A stretch of 64,000 nucleotides of DNA from Effrenium voratum (lineage: Eukaryota; Sar; Dinophyceae; Suessiales; Symbiodiniaceae). The stretch covers positions 2,247,587-2,311,586 of the forward strand of contig CAUJNA010003771.1 of NCBI GenBank assembly GCA_963377175.1. The letters run 5' to 3'. The translations under genes and the position numbers were made by a program. The notes under the pieces were generated by a model, which saw nothing but the letters and a program-made list of their open reading frames with translations, was not told where the DNA came from and did not search any database. Below are positions 11,612 through 25,363 of the stretch, piece after piece. The stretch's first letter is position 1; each line of letters begins with the position of its first letter.

Positions 11612-12025
11612 GAAGGTTGGGGGGAGGTTGGGGGAGGTTGGGTGTTGGAGGGGGAGGTTGGGTGTTGGGGGGGGAGGTTGGGTGTGGGGGGGGGAGGTTG
11701 GGTGTGGGGGGGGAAGGTTGGGGGTTGTGGGGGGAGGTTGTGGGGGGGGGGAGGTTGGGGGCAGGTTGCGGGGGGGGAGGTTGTGGGGGGAGGTTGGGGA
11801 GTTTGTGGGGGGGAGGTTGTGGGGGGAGGTGGTGGGGAGGGGAGGGGAGGTTGGGGGGAGGGGGGGGGAGGGGAGGTTTGGGGGGGAGGTTGGGGGCAGG
11901 GGGGAGGGGAGGTTTGGGGGGGAGGTTGGGGGCAGGGGGAGGGGAGGTTTGGGGGGGAGGTTGGGGGCAGGGGGGAGGGGAGGTTTGGGGGGGAGGTTGG
12001 GGGTTGGGGGGGTTGGGAGAGGGGA
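11612..12025. repeat. G-rich minisatellite
   Basis: More than 400 bp of GGTTGGGGG/GGAGGTTGGG-type repeats. The later part (about 11870-12010) has a regular unit near 46 bp carrying GGAGGTTTGGGGGGGAGG. Long open frames on both strands here (Gly/Val/Trp-rich or Pro-rich) are repeat artefacts. The strand has strong G-quadruplex potential. Confidence 0.9.
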
Positions 12026-13181
12026 TCCGGGACTTCCGCCAAAAGTCGTGGAAAAGGAACGGAACCAAGACCTGGGTGTTTGTTTCAGGAAAGCCTGTTC
12101 GCCGCAAGTCTCCTCCAAGACAACGTATGGGCGTGTCTCACAATTGGGCCCCCCCTCCCCACCCAGAAAAGGTTGTCCTTTTGGTTTCCTATAGACACCA
12201 AGTACCCTCAAAACAACACTTCTCCACCCCCCACCACATGTTTGGGTCCCATGAGTCTTCTTTGGACCCTTTAAAACATGCAAGGAAGGGTCCTGGCGAG
12301 ACTCCAGGTAGACCAACTATGAAGGCCACCACATGGTCTGCTGATTCTACTTACGAATCTGAGGGCCACCATATGGTCTACTAACATCCATGTAGACCAA
12401 TATAACAGTAGTTTTTGTCCACCAGAGGTAGGCCAAGATGCGGCTTGTATATAATTTGAGTGTCTTTGCGTGGCAGTTTTTTTGGTTCTGCCAACTACAA
12501 TGATTTGGCTGGCTCTTGCGGACGAGCAAGCGGACGTTGCTGCGAGAGGCTATGTTTACCCCAAATCAATCAGGACATAATTGGGGGGGAGAACATATTA
12601 ATGTCGACCTTACATTATTTTTTGGACTCAGTTTATTAATATGGGGGTGTCCCTGGGTGTAGTGGGAAATCATCACTTTTGGAGGGGAATACCCCCCTAT
12701 TAATAAACTGGGGTTGATTCCTATGGGGATATATGGGGTCACCATTGGGGGGCTCCCCAGGGTTTTCCCGTCTTTTCGGGCCACAGAAGGCACCCAGGCG
12801 CGTGGCTGGTCCATCTAGTGTGACCCCGAAGCCCCGATCTGTTGGAGACCATTGGCCGGTCCATTTAAATGGGCATTGGGTAACCAGGGGAACCGCAGGT
12901 TTTTATGCTTTCCATTTATCAGCGTTCCATTTTAGGTAATTGTTGACCCACACCAAGGGTCTAACAACGCGGGAGGGAGGGCGGGAGGGGCAGGGGCAAT
13001 AGGAGCAACCCAGTTGAAGCCTTGGAAGCTACCACCTGGGGAGGACGGGGCCGGCCATGTCGGGTGAAGGGCCGACCAGGCCGATCGCGGGCCCTGGAAG
13101 AGCAATGGCCGGGATGCGAACTTCATCGCCCAGGCGTGTGGGCCAAACAAAATCCTCAAAGAACCCCAAAACGTGGTTCCC

Positions 13182-13263
13182 AGCCATCCGGCCCTTAGGG
13201 TTTCTAGGCTTTTTTAGTTGGTTCAGTGGGTGGGTTTCCGAGCGGGGGATCTGGGAGCAGCCC
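13182..13263. repeat. Repeat family R4, copy 1
   Basis: It matches other copies at CAGCCATCCGG and at the end GATCTGGGAGCAGCCCAG. Relatives lie at 15901, 19899, 30701, 36311 and 50583. Confidence 0.5.
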
Positions 13264-14612
13264 AGAAAATCATTGCCTGCTGAGTTGGCAAACTCCAAAC
13301 TTGTTGCTCTCTCAATCGCCACGTGCGGAAACATAGCTAGGCTAAGCCGAACTATGATCCAGGGGACAAGAAGTGAGACGTAGCCAAGCGCCGATCGCAT
13401 TGAAGCTACCAAACCCGAAGGGAACTACGGATAGTTCCGAGACAAAAGCGTCCGAAGACGCATGGAGGCGCGAATTAAACTTGTTTCTGGTGGGTCATGG
13501 TAGCAAAGCTTCGCACAGATAAGTTTTTGTTTTGGTCAACCCGGGTGTCTATTTAAATGGTTCTTTGGGTTCTGGAGAATAAGTTTGAGGCGATATCCCA
13601 AATGTTTAAGCTCTCGAGGGTGGACTTGAGGTACCTGAGCAGCGCCGAGAACAAAAAAAAAAAAAAAACATAAAAAAAGGAAAAACAACTCATTGGCCAC
13701 ACACACATCATCAGGTTTTTGGCGCTCAGGGCAGATCATGTTCGTAGAAACTCAAGTCAGGGAATACTTGTTCTGACCTATCCACTTCCCATCTGTACCC
13801 TTCTAAAGATGGACCTCGGGTCAAGTTGGGAGTTGGAAAGTATATTCTCACAAGGTACGTGGTGTTCCGTTTGATGGACCTTTGTCGGGCCTCCCACTTG
13901 GAGTAGTTTGGAGCGGGGGCCCAGGGTTCAGGAAGGGTGCACGGGGGTTGCAGTTGGGAATGCCATTTTAGCTTAGTTTGTCCAAGAGTCGGGCTGGTTT
14001 GGACGGAAAGCAACCGTTCTGGGGGGTCAACACCCAAAATTTGAGAAGCCCAAAGAGCGTAGGTGCGTATTTGTGGGTTAGTTTGGCTAGAACTAGATGG
14101 CACGGGGTTGGATTGGTTTTATTACCCATTCACCATCTATTTTACCAAAGGGACATGCCAGAGAGCGTACTGTTGCAATCGAAGTCTGGCCAAGCGACCG
14201 AGATGGGGAACGAGCCTGCCAGGTCTTTCTGCACGCAGCAGATCCCAACGACTGGCCCCTTGGCATCCAGTTGGTCCTTGTCTCTCTCTCTCTCTATTTT
14301 TTGTGGGCAAGCATTTGGAGTTCCCAAAATGAGTTTGAGGTCTGTGTGAATTCACTTTAAACCATCAGAGAGCCCAGTTGTGGTGGCCAGGGGGCAATTT
14401 TACCCGAAACATCACTTAGGTCCCCGTGTTTGCCAGAAAAATATGCTGGCGCCCCATTAACAAGACAAACACATCACTTCGAGAGGAACCAGCACCATCC
14501 AATTCAATCGCTCTCGGAACTAATGTCGACCCCGGATTCATATTATCCTGGCGGATGCATCGGCTGCAACCCCCCAGAGTGCAGGATTGCCTCCAACATG
14601 GGACATCCACTA

Positions 14613-14725
14613 CTAGGTCCCCCGGTAGTGCCCTTTTACCCTTTTTGGGGGAGGGTTCCTTTACTAAAATAAACTACAGAAAAAAAGGGGTACCCTTATT
14701 CTAACCTCTCTACTGGAGGACCCAG
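14613..14725. mobile_element. MITE-like element family R1, copy 3
   Basis: It starts CTAGGTCCCCCGGTAG and ends CTACTGGAGGACCCAG, with a perfect ACTA duplication on both sides (14609-14612 and 14726-14729). Confidence 0.85.
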
Positions 14726-15787
14726 ACTAAGGGCTTTCCATTGCGCTTTTAACCTGGAAGGCACATGCCCCAAGAGGAGCGCGCACTTCCTCAGACTAAA
14801 AGCCGGAAGCTCCCAGAAAGCCTTCTGGGGTGGCCTGGGGGAGGGTTCTCGTTGAACCTGACCCTGTGCACTTTCGTGTTTGTCGGTTGACGGGTATCTG
14901 TTAAAGTTCATTTCGCCAGCAACTCAGAGATCCTGTTTTGGTGTCCCTGCGTCGCAAGACCCTGAACAGCTAGTTGTCAGAATGGGTGAGGTTGGTGTCC
15001 TTGTGGTTTTCCCTGCAGAACCAACCAAAACGGGGCCCCCAAAAAACAACGCACAAATGGGATCCAAAAAGGAATGAGCAAACCTTACAAGACTGCGAAG
15101 GGTGAGCTCACAGCAAGATGCTGGCGCCCCTCCCACAGCGCCAAAGAGCAGAACCAAAGTATAGTTTGATGAAAATCACGTGGGTTTAGAAAGCCGACAC
15201 GGATTGACATGTATCACCACCGCCTCTGGGAAACTTGAGGTTCGATCAACATGTCGAGCAGTCGATCCATTTGAGCAAAGGCGGATTCAAACACCAGGCT
15301 TTTGAGCCCATTCAAAGTGAGTCTCCTGGACCTTGGGCCAACTTTGGGAGCCTTCGAACCTCGAAGACCTGACTCAAGGCCCAGGTCAAGACCGAAGCCC
15401 GCAGGGTCCAAGACGGAACGGGTTTCGAAGCCCGTGCCGGCGGCGTCTTTGGTCTGTGCTCGAATCCGCGAAACGGATTCGCCCGAAGATGTGTCCTCAA
15501 ACCTGTGGGGCCCCCGATTTTCCGCTTTCAAGGCTTGTCTATCATATTTCAAGGCTCAAGGTAGCCTCCCACCAATGACCATGGAGCCTGACACGGAAGT
15601 GGCCCCTTTAAAAGGAGCATGGTCCAAACCAGGACCCCAAACGTCAGGTTCCACGTGAATTGGTGCCCGCGCTGAGGCTACTGAAAGGCGTGGCCCTCTT
15701 CTGCGAAGCCGCAAGCTAGCCGTGCGAGTCTCAGCTTCGCAGATCCGTGAAGGAAGGTGTTTGCTAAAGAAAGGGCCTGTTTGTCTT

Positions 15788-15899
15788 CTAGGTCCCCTAG
15801 TAGTGCCCTTTTACCCTTTTTTGGGGGAGGGTTCCTTTACTAAAATAGACTACAGAAAAAAGGGTACCCTTATTCTAGCCTCTCCACTGGAGGACCTAG
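15788..15899. mobile_element. MITE-like element family R1, copy 4
   Basis: The ends CTAGGTCCCCTAGTAG and CCACTGGAGGACCTAG are flanked by a perfect TCTT duplication (15784-15787 and 15900-15903). An R4 copy begins at 15901, overlapping the right target duplication, so one element has inserted beside the other. Confidence 0.85.
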
Positions 15900-15900
15900 T

Positions 15901-15985
15901 CTTGGTGGCTCCCAGCCCAGCCATCCGGTTCCTTAGCTTTTTCGATCTTTTTAGTGTTGGTTTAGGGGATCTGAGGACAGCCGAG
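15901..15985. repeat. Repeat family R4, copy 2
   Basis: It starts CTTGGTGGCTCCCAGC and ends GAGGACAGCCGAG. It abuts the R1 element to its left. Confidence 0.55.
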
Positions 15986-18293
15986 TTGTATGTATGTTTG
16001 GTATGGTTGTACAGTCGCCGTTGGACGATTGTCGCAAACCCTGCGAAAGGCACGAATGTATAGGTGCCCTGGTCCCAACTCAAAGCTGATAGCAGCTAAG
16101 CAAACAACTGTTTTGTGCCCGTACAGGGACCCTGGAAAGCAGGTGAAGGCGCGTGCGCTTGTGTAAACACGGGCTCATCGTCTTATCATGCTTGTGAAAG
16201 TAAGCGCACAGGGGCCAGGAAAATATTCCATAAAGACATCTGTGAGTGGTTTGATTTGCCCCCAGCTAACCCCACTCTCAGAAACCATCACTGGGGTTAC
16301 CATCCATTTGACGACCCCTTATTCTTGGGATTCTTGGTGTCCAAACTTGGGGGCCATTTCGCTTAGAGGACTCGTCCAATCAAACTAGTAAACGTTCATT
16401 TGCTATGAGTGACGGGACCAACAATAGTCGTGGTTTGAGCTGCATGCTCGAGTGCAACTAGATATTGCACGTAAACCAACCGCGAAACCACACAACTAAA
16501 GTTGTCCGGTGTTTCCACATATTATATATATACAGTCTACACACACATACATGGTTTCTAAATATGTTGTCTGCAGGGTGCTGCATGGCTACCTATGGGG
16601 GACTTTGCAACTGTATTCGCAACAAGAGCATCCAGCCACAACGCTCCCCTCCTTGCATTCCCCAAGGACTCCTTGGCACGTTGTGGGGATGTACCAACGG
16701 ATCCCTGTTTTGACCTGTCAGGTCTTGAAGTCCACGGCGAGCTGAGCTAGAAAAACAAAATCAAAAAACAAACGCCAAAGCCATGATGGAAGTCTGCTAC
16801 GTGAGAATCCCTCATATCGTGCTTTGAATTATTGCAAGCTTTGAAGATGAAACAAGTGGCAGGACTGGGATGTTCGGCCGGGCTACCAAGTGGTCAGCCA
16901 CTTGGGCCACAACCTACTAGCGGGCTTAGTCCCAGAGACTGGTATGCGGGTTCTAACGTAGGTTCCCAACCCTTTGAAGGTGGGGAACCTGGGATCTCTT
17001 CGTGCACCGTAGGCGATGTCCGGCAACTGAGCCGCCCCATTGCTATCCGCGCGCGAGCGCGGATTCCTCGGAGTTGGGGATTCCAACCGCTCCAAAGCAG
17101 AGCGGAGCTCTGAAAGACTCAGAGCGGGTGATCCTGGACGTAGGATGTGCGCGTCGTTGGTTGGAGCATGTAGCGCAACCTGCCCCAAATGTGCAATATC
17201 GCGGGGAAGAAATGACATGGTCCGTGGGTCACACACACACAAACGCATGTCATATATATATATATATGTATCTACGCACATACATTCCCTGGCATACGCG
17301 TTGTTGGTTCAAAAGCGCGGCAAAGTCTTGGGGTAGTCGTTTCATTTCGCCAGACCATTTGTAGGGTCCAATTAGGGTCCTTGGAGGGTTCTGTCCCGAC
17401 CCCACGGAGCAGGAGTGGTTTGCCTTGCGCCATGCATATGGTCGGATTCCTCTGATTGTCTTCCAGATTGAGAGTCTTGAGAATCGAGGAGCCAAGAATC
17501 AGCCTCGGGGTCCTCCCCGTCTGCCCCAAAAACCTGGGAATTGTACTTAGGGGTTAGACTTAATATGAAGCAGAATCGAAGAAGCATAGTTTTTGTGTAC
17601 TCCAGATGTGCTGTCGGCCAAGGTAATAATGTTTAATAAGTGATACCCCTTTTCATGGCCCCGGTGGAGTTACATGAAACATTCGACCAGATCCTTAGTC
17701 CACTGATGGACCACTATGTACATAGCGTAGACAAAATGAGAAGAACAAATGATCGCTGCGCTTGCTGCCTGCTGGACGCTGTGAAGGGATGCAGTATTTT
17801 CTCAGGAAGACTTACCGTGACTTACCTGTTCACTGTTCAAGCCCCCAGAACCAACAAGTACTTGGGTATGTAAATCTTTGCTGAAAATACTACCCACTTG
17901 CTTATCTCTTCACTTTTCAATCTTCCAACTTGTTTGTTGGTCAATGTCTTCATAATGTCAGTAAATACGCCCATTTGTCGCCCTTGGATTTCGCCTGCTT
18001 GGTCTGCGTTTTGTCAATAATCCAACAGGCTGCCCCCGACAGATCAGCGGATGGCCAAAAACTCCACTTCCGAGCAAAGGAGCAAAATTGAGGTTTCCAA
18101 TCACCAGCCTGTCTCGCTGTGACTCCCTGAGTTCATGGACTTTGTTTTCTTTTTGGAAAGACCATTTCAGTGCTAAATTACAAAAGTTCAGACTTTGTTT
18201 GGCCAATTCAATCCACTCGGAAGTGCGGTGTCGTGTTTTGGGGGACACGTCCCCCTGGTGTCAACGGCACGTGTCCGCCGAGTCGCCGAGTCG

Positions 18294-18377
18294 ATGAGTT
18301 CCCCACGCAGGAGGGCGGACCCGTTGAGCTTCGACAGCCCCAACAAGAACACGGGCTCCGCCATGGATGACCTTGAG
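18294..18377 (+). CDS. POLE: Polymerase epsilon exon 1 (possible start)
   Basis: It opens with ATG and reads MSSPRRRADPLSFDSPNKNT then G-S-A-M-D-D-L-E. The end M-D-D-L-E joins E-L-Y-E-H-D-V of the next exon to give the family's N-I-V-D-x-R-E-Y-D-V segment. The frame stays open upstream of the ATG, so the true exon may begin earlier. Donor GCCTCTCC. Confidence 0.6.
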
Positions 18378-21300
18378 GCCTCTCCACATGGCTGTCAACA
18401 CCGTTTTGGATCCCATTTTGGTTGGGATAGGTGAATTCACCACCCATTTTAGAACCTATTTGAGTGGTTGGATTGGGATGTTCACTGGAGGTTGACCCAT
18501 GGCCACATGTCCGGTTTTTTTTTGGCCGAGTTTTTTGGCTGGGTATTTACTGGGACTGGGCGGTGTTCAACTGGATTTCCCGTTGCCGGTTTGAACCTCA
18601 TCTTTTGAAGTTGCCACTCTATCCCCCAGCTAGGTGCCCTTTTACCGTTTCTTTTGTTGGGGAGGGTTCCTTTACTAAAGTAGACTACAGAAAAAAGGGT
18701 ACCCTTATTCTAACCTCTCACTTCAGGAGTTTCCTTTTGAGTGTTTTTGGGGAGCCCTGCGTGTTTTGGACGCGTGGCCATGTTCTGTAACGATCGACAA
18801 CTCATTTTGCACCCTGCAGTGCCCTCTGACCCCTCCCCCCCTGTAAGGCTTAGGGCCACTTTATGACCCTTCTTGAATGTGACAAACGTCAGGTGCCAAA
18901 TAGCAGATACTCTTCAATGTCTGTGAAGGAAACCAAAGGGAGATGGCTTTTTTCGCCAGCCCCCCACCCCCATCTAGCACCCAGTTGATCGAATGTTCTT
19001 TCTGACGTGATGCTTTAAGGGGATACATAAGGAGCCCAGTACTTGCTTTCATTTTGTTTTACCAAAAAACATCTGGTTCACGCAAGGCTTGGGTACCCCA
19101 CATTTCTGAGTCTCTACTCCATACAGACAGTGTATCGCCTGTGGATTCGTCGAGCTGAAGCACTGTTGAGGAGTCCAGTATGATACTAGAATCTGCAGGA
19201 TGCTTAACAGCACCAAGCCCACAGAAGCCACAGGTGTCCTCGTTTCTCAGAAACAATCACATTGAAAAAAGGAAAGGTACCAACACACCCCTCCCAGACA
19301 TAGGATGGTTTTCCCTTTGTTTTCTTTTAGGGGGAGGGGGTGCTTTAAACAAAAATGGGGCGCCGGTGTCCTTTTTGAAACACCAGGCAGCTGCACCGGT
19401 CCTGCCCGTTTAGGAGCTCTACGAGCATGACGTGGCCTATGTGAACCGGGCTTCACGGCTGCTTTATACAAATCCGGGGCCAGAGACGGGGTTCGGCGGA
19501 GACATCGGTTTCGGCTGAGGGGAGGGCGTTTCATGTTGACCTTGGGTCCAATTGAGGCTTCGACTTGAAAGAGGCGCAGAAACTTGAATGGCGCAGAAAG
19601 AAGTACTGAATGGCGCAGGTTTCGGCACGGGTTGCAGGGACCCGGTGCGAGCCAACTGAATACACATGCTCACTTGATAGAGGAACCCTTACTACTCCCT
19701 GCCCCGATGTTTTAAACGAACAGCACCACTGGCACCTGTGTCACTTCGGCAGCGCTCGAAGCAAATGGAAGAAGTCAAGCAGTTTACTTGATGGACAAAC
19801 AGTTGTGTCAAACAGTTGTTGGGTCTCCACCAGCATGCTGTTGTAACTGTATCTTGGGAATAGACCTGTATTGGAACAGAGTTGGACATTGCCTTTTCTG
19901 TTGGTGGTTCCCAGCCATCCGGTTCCTTAGCCTGTTTAGCCTTTTAGTGGTAGTTTCCATTTGACCCACTAAATGTTAGCCACTTTTACCGGGGGATCAG
20001 AAAACGGGCAGCCCAGTTCTGTGTTCCCCAGAAGTGGCACAGGTGTGCATCGACAACAAGCTCAATGTGGGAAAGTGGTACGACGCCGGGCACCCAGCGA
20101 TTGATTCAGTAGCCTCGAATGGGCTTGGCGAATTCTCAGCTAGGTCTTCCGGTAGTGCCCTTTTACCCTTTTGATGGGGACCTACTAAGATTGACCACAG
20201 AAAAAAGGGCACCTTATTCTAACCTCTCGACTGGAGGACCATTTGTCAATAACTTTACCCCACTTGAGTTCCCCTCCTGTCCACTAACAAGCAGAAAAGG
20301 TGCGACTGAGCCGCATGTCAATTTGGGAAGTTACCCACCCCATTCGAGTTATCCCCGCTTATAAGCCCTCCGTTTTGCAGGTGGAAAGTTTCACTTGCCA
20401 GGTGGGGTCATTCAAGTGCTCCCCTTTTGAGTCTGGTGTGAATGTTAATTAGGGACTGTTGGGTGAACATGATTTAGCTGGGGATTCATGTCCACCCAAC
20501 ACTTTGAGGTGGTTCATGGTGGCTCCATTCTATTGAAATAGCCAGGTTTTACCCCTATTGGCATGTGCTTTGCTCAGGGAGCTTTACGTTCTCATGTGTG
20601 TAGCATCCAAAAGGACCCCATTTGTTGGAACCCATTTGGGGTCACCCACATGCTTTGGTTTAGGAATTCGCCAAATGATTCGTCTCGCTTGGTGTGGGGT
20701 TCACAGGGGGTTTAACTGGTTTCGCAAATCCTTGACCAGCTAATAAGTAGCACCCAGGTTGACCTAGGGTCGAGCGCGGATCAATGCACCTGGCGGAAAC
20801 ATGGCTGTGTTTTTTCCAGTGGACCCCCCAAATGGTGGTGTTACTTTTGGCTTGAACTTATTGTTTTAAACACCAACGAAAAAGGGGTCCCAAAACAACA
20901 AATAGGGGATGTTCCCCAAAGTTCGAGCAACTTCGGCTCAACCGTCCCAGGATCAAACCACAGGGACCGGACAAATTGGCGGCGGTCCCTTTGGTTTTCC
21001 TTCAACACTACCAAAGGGATACCCTAAAAAGACAACCCCATGACGCGGAGAAGGCATCTGCTTTTCATCTCGAAGATCTGATGATTGGAAGCTCCGCCCT
21101 TTCAACTCACTCCCAGAGTTCGACGGACACGAGTCCTCGGCCGGGCCAGAGTCACAAATTTTAGCCTGTGGCCAGTCCTTTGCGGGAGTGAATCAATCGA
21201 CCAGGGATTGCATTGATCATGCAATCTTCTTCTTTTTTAGAACCCAAAGAGCCAATGAAAAAAAAATCAGACCTCCAGCGGTGCCCTTCCTTGCTTTGGT

Positions 21301-24300
21301 TTTTGACGGGCTTCCCTCTCCACATCAGCCACTTGCATCATTGCACCCTCCATTGGAGAGGCCAGAGCCCATTTGAGAGAGTTTGTGCCCTCAAACAGGC
21401 GAGACTCTTGAGGTGCCAAGACTCTTAGGGCACCACAAGCTGCCCTTGCCTAAAATTCGCTGGGGCTGCGGCCCATAGGCTTAGAAGACATCCTGGTTCC
21501 ATAAAAAGAGATTCCCCCAACTTGATGAAGTCAGGTCACCCGCAACCAGATGGCCACCAGTGTGGAGCACCTCTACGACACCCAATGCAAAGTCCTGGAG
21601 CTGGATATGTCCCGCTGGCCTGTTCCTTCAGCTTCTCAAGCCCCGTGAAGGTGCTGCCAGGGCTCCTTAAAAGATACAGGTTGCATCATTCTGCCCATTT
21701 GAAACATGGCTTCTTCCACCAAAATAGAGGGACACCACCATTTACAAGGCAATGCTCAGGTGTAAAATGTAAGGATCCCTGTTGCTGGTTTTCAGTGAGG
21801 AATCAACAGGGGGGATCACTTAAAGGAAACCACAAAGGGATGGTAGCTCAGCTTACTTCATGCCATAGTCAACACCCAGGTACAGGCGGGTGAAAGTAGA
21901 TGCTCATAGTTTGGTTTTACCATGGTTGTTGTTGGGACACATTTTACATGTTTGCTTATTTTGGCTTAGTGGGAAATATCCACTTAACTGCTAGAACTTA
22001 ATTGTTTGTTTCCCTTCCAACGTCAACCTTGCCTTTTCCCGACATTGGAAGTCTGTTGAAACCCGTGGTTCTTATGGAAGGTATGCGGCTCGTGGAAAAC
22101 CAAGGCTCTTTGCAAGCTCAGGGCAGAAGGTACTTGGTTTGGCCGGTAAGTTGTTGCAACCCAGGATATGACCCACTCACTCCCTGAGTTCCGTTTCGGA
22201 CTTTAGTCACTTTTTGGGTTTTGACCATGTGAGTGGTAAACAAAAAGTGCAGACTTGACCAATCCGCTCGATCCCGAGGTATGTTGCTAACTTGCTCATT
22301 CGCATGTGCGCAACCGAGATGTTGGATGCCGTTTCAGCGGGCAAATGTGACTATGGCAATCACCACCTCTCGCTTACCTGATTTGTTCATCAGAGGCACT
22401 CTTCAAATATGTCGATGGCGCCCCAAGTGTCAGTCAGAAAAGGGGCAACTGGGCCTGGTTCTTGTATCTTTGCATGATGGGCTCCAAGAACCCTGCAACA
22501 TACCTTTGGACCCCACAAACGGAATCCTCATGTGAGGGGGAACTCAATTGGGTTGGCAGGTTCTTTGATTAGCTGTGCTGGGAACCCAAATGTATCATTC
22601 GCACTTGGAATGTGATCCATGACCCACAGTGGTCGTGAAAGCAATCGAGACGAAGAGGACTCATTGGTTTGCTGGTCTCGTGAGGGCCGCTGGCAGTGTT
22701 TTTCCATCTACTGAGCTAAGTGAATGACACCGTCACCAAACTGTCATCAGACGATATGTCGGAACAAGAACATTGTTTCCATGTTGAACCCAATTCGTTG
22801 GTCTAATCGAAAATACCAGGTGTTTGGGTTCAAGATGGGAAAAGGGATCCCTGGTTGCCGAAGCATAGGGTTCTCTCTACGCAGCCAAAAGCTGCCGAAG
22901 AGTTCCCCAGACCACTCCCGCGACGCCGGTAGCTGGGGCCTCCAGGCAGATTGCAAAGGGTTGACGAAATTTGGGTTTCGGAGTGGAGTATCTAAGACAA
23001 GTTTGTTTTGCCGTAGAAAACAAGGGTGACAGAAGTGGTTGAGAAAAACAGATGCCCGGTTCCACTGGCAAATCCATGAACCTGCGTCAGACACAAATGC
23101 TGGTGACCCATTGCTAGTTTGGGGAGGGCATGGGGCCCAAATTTCCTGCCAAGACCTTAGAACTCCAAAGTGGTGCACATGGCTTGCCTAGGTTTTGGCC
23201 CATGCTTGGTTGCCCAAACGACCATCTGACCTTGTGGTTTTCCCATTGTGGTACCCGTTTCCAAGTCCGACAAGGGCAAGTGAGCATGGGGGCAGTCGTT
23301 TCGTAGGCAGAAGAAGCCCGGCCTGCGCATCTTCGCCTGGGATATCGAGACCACCAAGGCGCGATTTGCGGGTAGCATTGGAGGTATGGAGGTTATCAGT
23401 TAGATACAACTTAGACATAATTATAAGGGGTATATATATATGCATTATATGTATATATGTTATGATATATGTGCACACTGCCTTCCTTACACACCTTGTT
23501 CTGGTAGTATTGTGCAAGTTTTTACTATTGTCTGACTGAGTCCTGAATGCCATGGGGTTGGATCTTGAGGCTGGAACCTGCAAACTGCAAGCAAGTTGAA
23601 CTTTTGGTGGCAATGTTGGGAGACAGACATACCACCTCAGACAGGCATTGGGAGACAGATATATATATATATATATATTTGGTATTTCCCGACTCTATCC
23701 TTACTTAGAGGGAAGCCCGCCTGATTGGTATGCTCCGGATTAATCCGAAGTTAACATTGCTCCCTTGCAAAATATTCTGCAGGAGAGTATTTTGATACAT
23801 TCGCACTGGGCAACTGACAAGGAAAGTCAACTTAGCCTTCAAAACACAGTTTGCTCAGCTTATCCATGTAGGTTCTACTACCTGGGTTTAATGGGGTTGC
23901 GATGCCTATATTGGGTGTGTGTCAGAATACCCTCGAGAAACACAGCCATATAAGCCTTGCCATGTTGGTAGAACCAAAAGTCGATGGGTGCACCGGGTGC
24001 TGCTCAGACGTCTTAACCGGGCGCCCTTAGCTCGGCTGTCTATTCCTGTCGGTAGCCTTCCCGTCGGTAGCCAAAGCGAATCGACAGGATGCGACCCGTT
24101 GGTTTTTGAATGCTATGTTCCCTGTTGTGTCATTGTTTGGCAACCATGTTGTTGTCAACCATGTTGGCAACCAGGTTGGGAACCATGCTGACAACCATGT
24201 TGGCAACCATGTTGGCAAGCATGTTTGCATTGTTTGACTTGTTTCTATTCGTACAATTGCTATGTTAGTTATGTGTCATGTTCCGAAGGTTAATCCATGG

Positions 24301-25112
24301 GGCAATCGAAGAACCCCAAGCGGGTTCTGAACAACACTTTCCAGCCTGCGCCATAGGGTCGCCAGTTAAAATTCAATCCCATCCTGCAAGTGAGGGGAGT
24401 GAGGCTCTGCCCACATGTTGCTTCAACTGCCGAATTCCCGTTTGAACCGCCGTCCCCTTCGCAATTCCGTTCCGGGAGTTGTTAGCCCGGGAGGCGCTTT
24501 TGGGGGCCCGGGAGCGGACGAGTGGACCGTGAGGAGCCCTTGAAGTTCCCGGACTCAGCGCACGACCGGATCACGATGATTTCCATCATGGTGGACCGAG
24601 AGGGAGGGGGTCTTTATGGCCCTAGTGAGAAGAACCCGCAGCAGCCTAAAAAGAAGAATCATCTCTCCACTAAAAGAGGAGCTCCTGATTAGCACGGTTT
24701 TGCTGGCTGAGTCATTTTTCCCCTTTACCTACGCACATCTATCGGGAGTTGTGGAATCTACTTTGATCTTGGTGCAAGTCAGTAAGTGACGGTTGAACCA
24801 TACCAGTTCGGTTTTGTTGTCTTCCAAAAGAGCGCATTTGTTTTGCACAGAGCTCACCCACAGGAAATGTACAAATTCTGAATGACCCCCTTCCAATCAT
24901 GAATGGAGCCTTGTGGCTAGTAACCTGGGTCATAACCCAAGTACTTGTGATTCCAGCTGGGTCGAGTTTACCCTGTTATTTATGTGCTAACTTGGCCGAA
25001 AATCCAAGTAGCAATGGCACAACAAACAGCAGCAGTGGCAGCTGTATTGGCTACAGTAGAGCAGCAGTGGTAGAAGAAAGAGTCGTAGTGGAGGTTGAGT
25101 CGCATTTGTACA

Positions 25113-25186
<74 letters not shown>

Positions 25187-25236
25187 ATAGTAGTAGTAGT
25201 CGTAGTAATAGTAGTAGTAGTAGTAGTAGTAGTAGC

Positions 25237-25291
<55 letters not shown>

Positions 25292-25316
25292 CTAGTACTA
25301 GTAGTACTAGTAGTAA

Positions 25317-25363
<47 letters not shown>

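Larger units (their letters stand above)
11075..18293. other. Intron or intergenic stretch between dynein and polymerase genes
   Basis: No gene could be recognised. The stretch should hold the last dynein exon, the gene border, and any further 5' exons of the polymerase epsilon gene. It contains a G-rich minisatellite, two R1 elements, an R4 element, an S1 repeat and many GGGTACCC-type short repeats. A possible exon at 11494-11600 and a coding-like run at 14155-14262 are the only candidates. Confidence 0.5.

Noticed and set aside
11432..12384. Four frames of 160-280 codons rich in Gly/Trp/Val or Pro
   Set aside because: They are frames through the G-rich minisatellite and its complement.
13057..13383. 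Plus-strand frame starting MSGEGPTRPIAGPG
   Set aside because: It overlaps an R4 repeat, has no family and no good splice context.
14155..14262. Coding-like run AIEVWPSDRDGERACQVF on the plus strand
   Set aside because: Third-position G/C is only about half, and no family or compatible neighbouring exon was found.
15214..15552. Minus-strand frame of 112 codons with a protein-like end
   Set aside because: The codon bias seen in real exons is absent and a competing plus-strand frame is open over the same bases.
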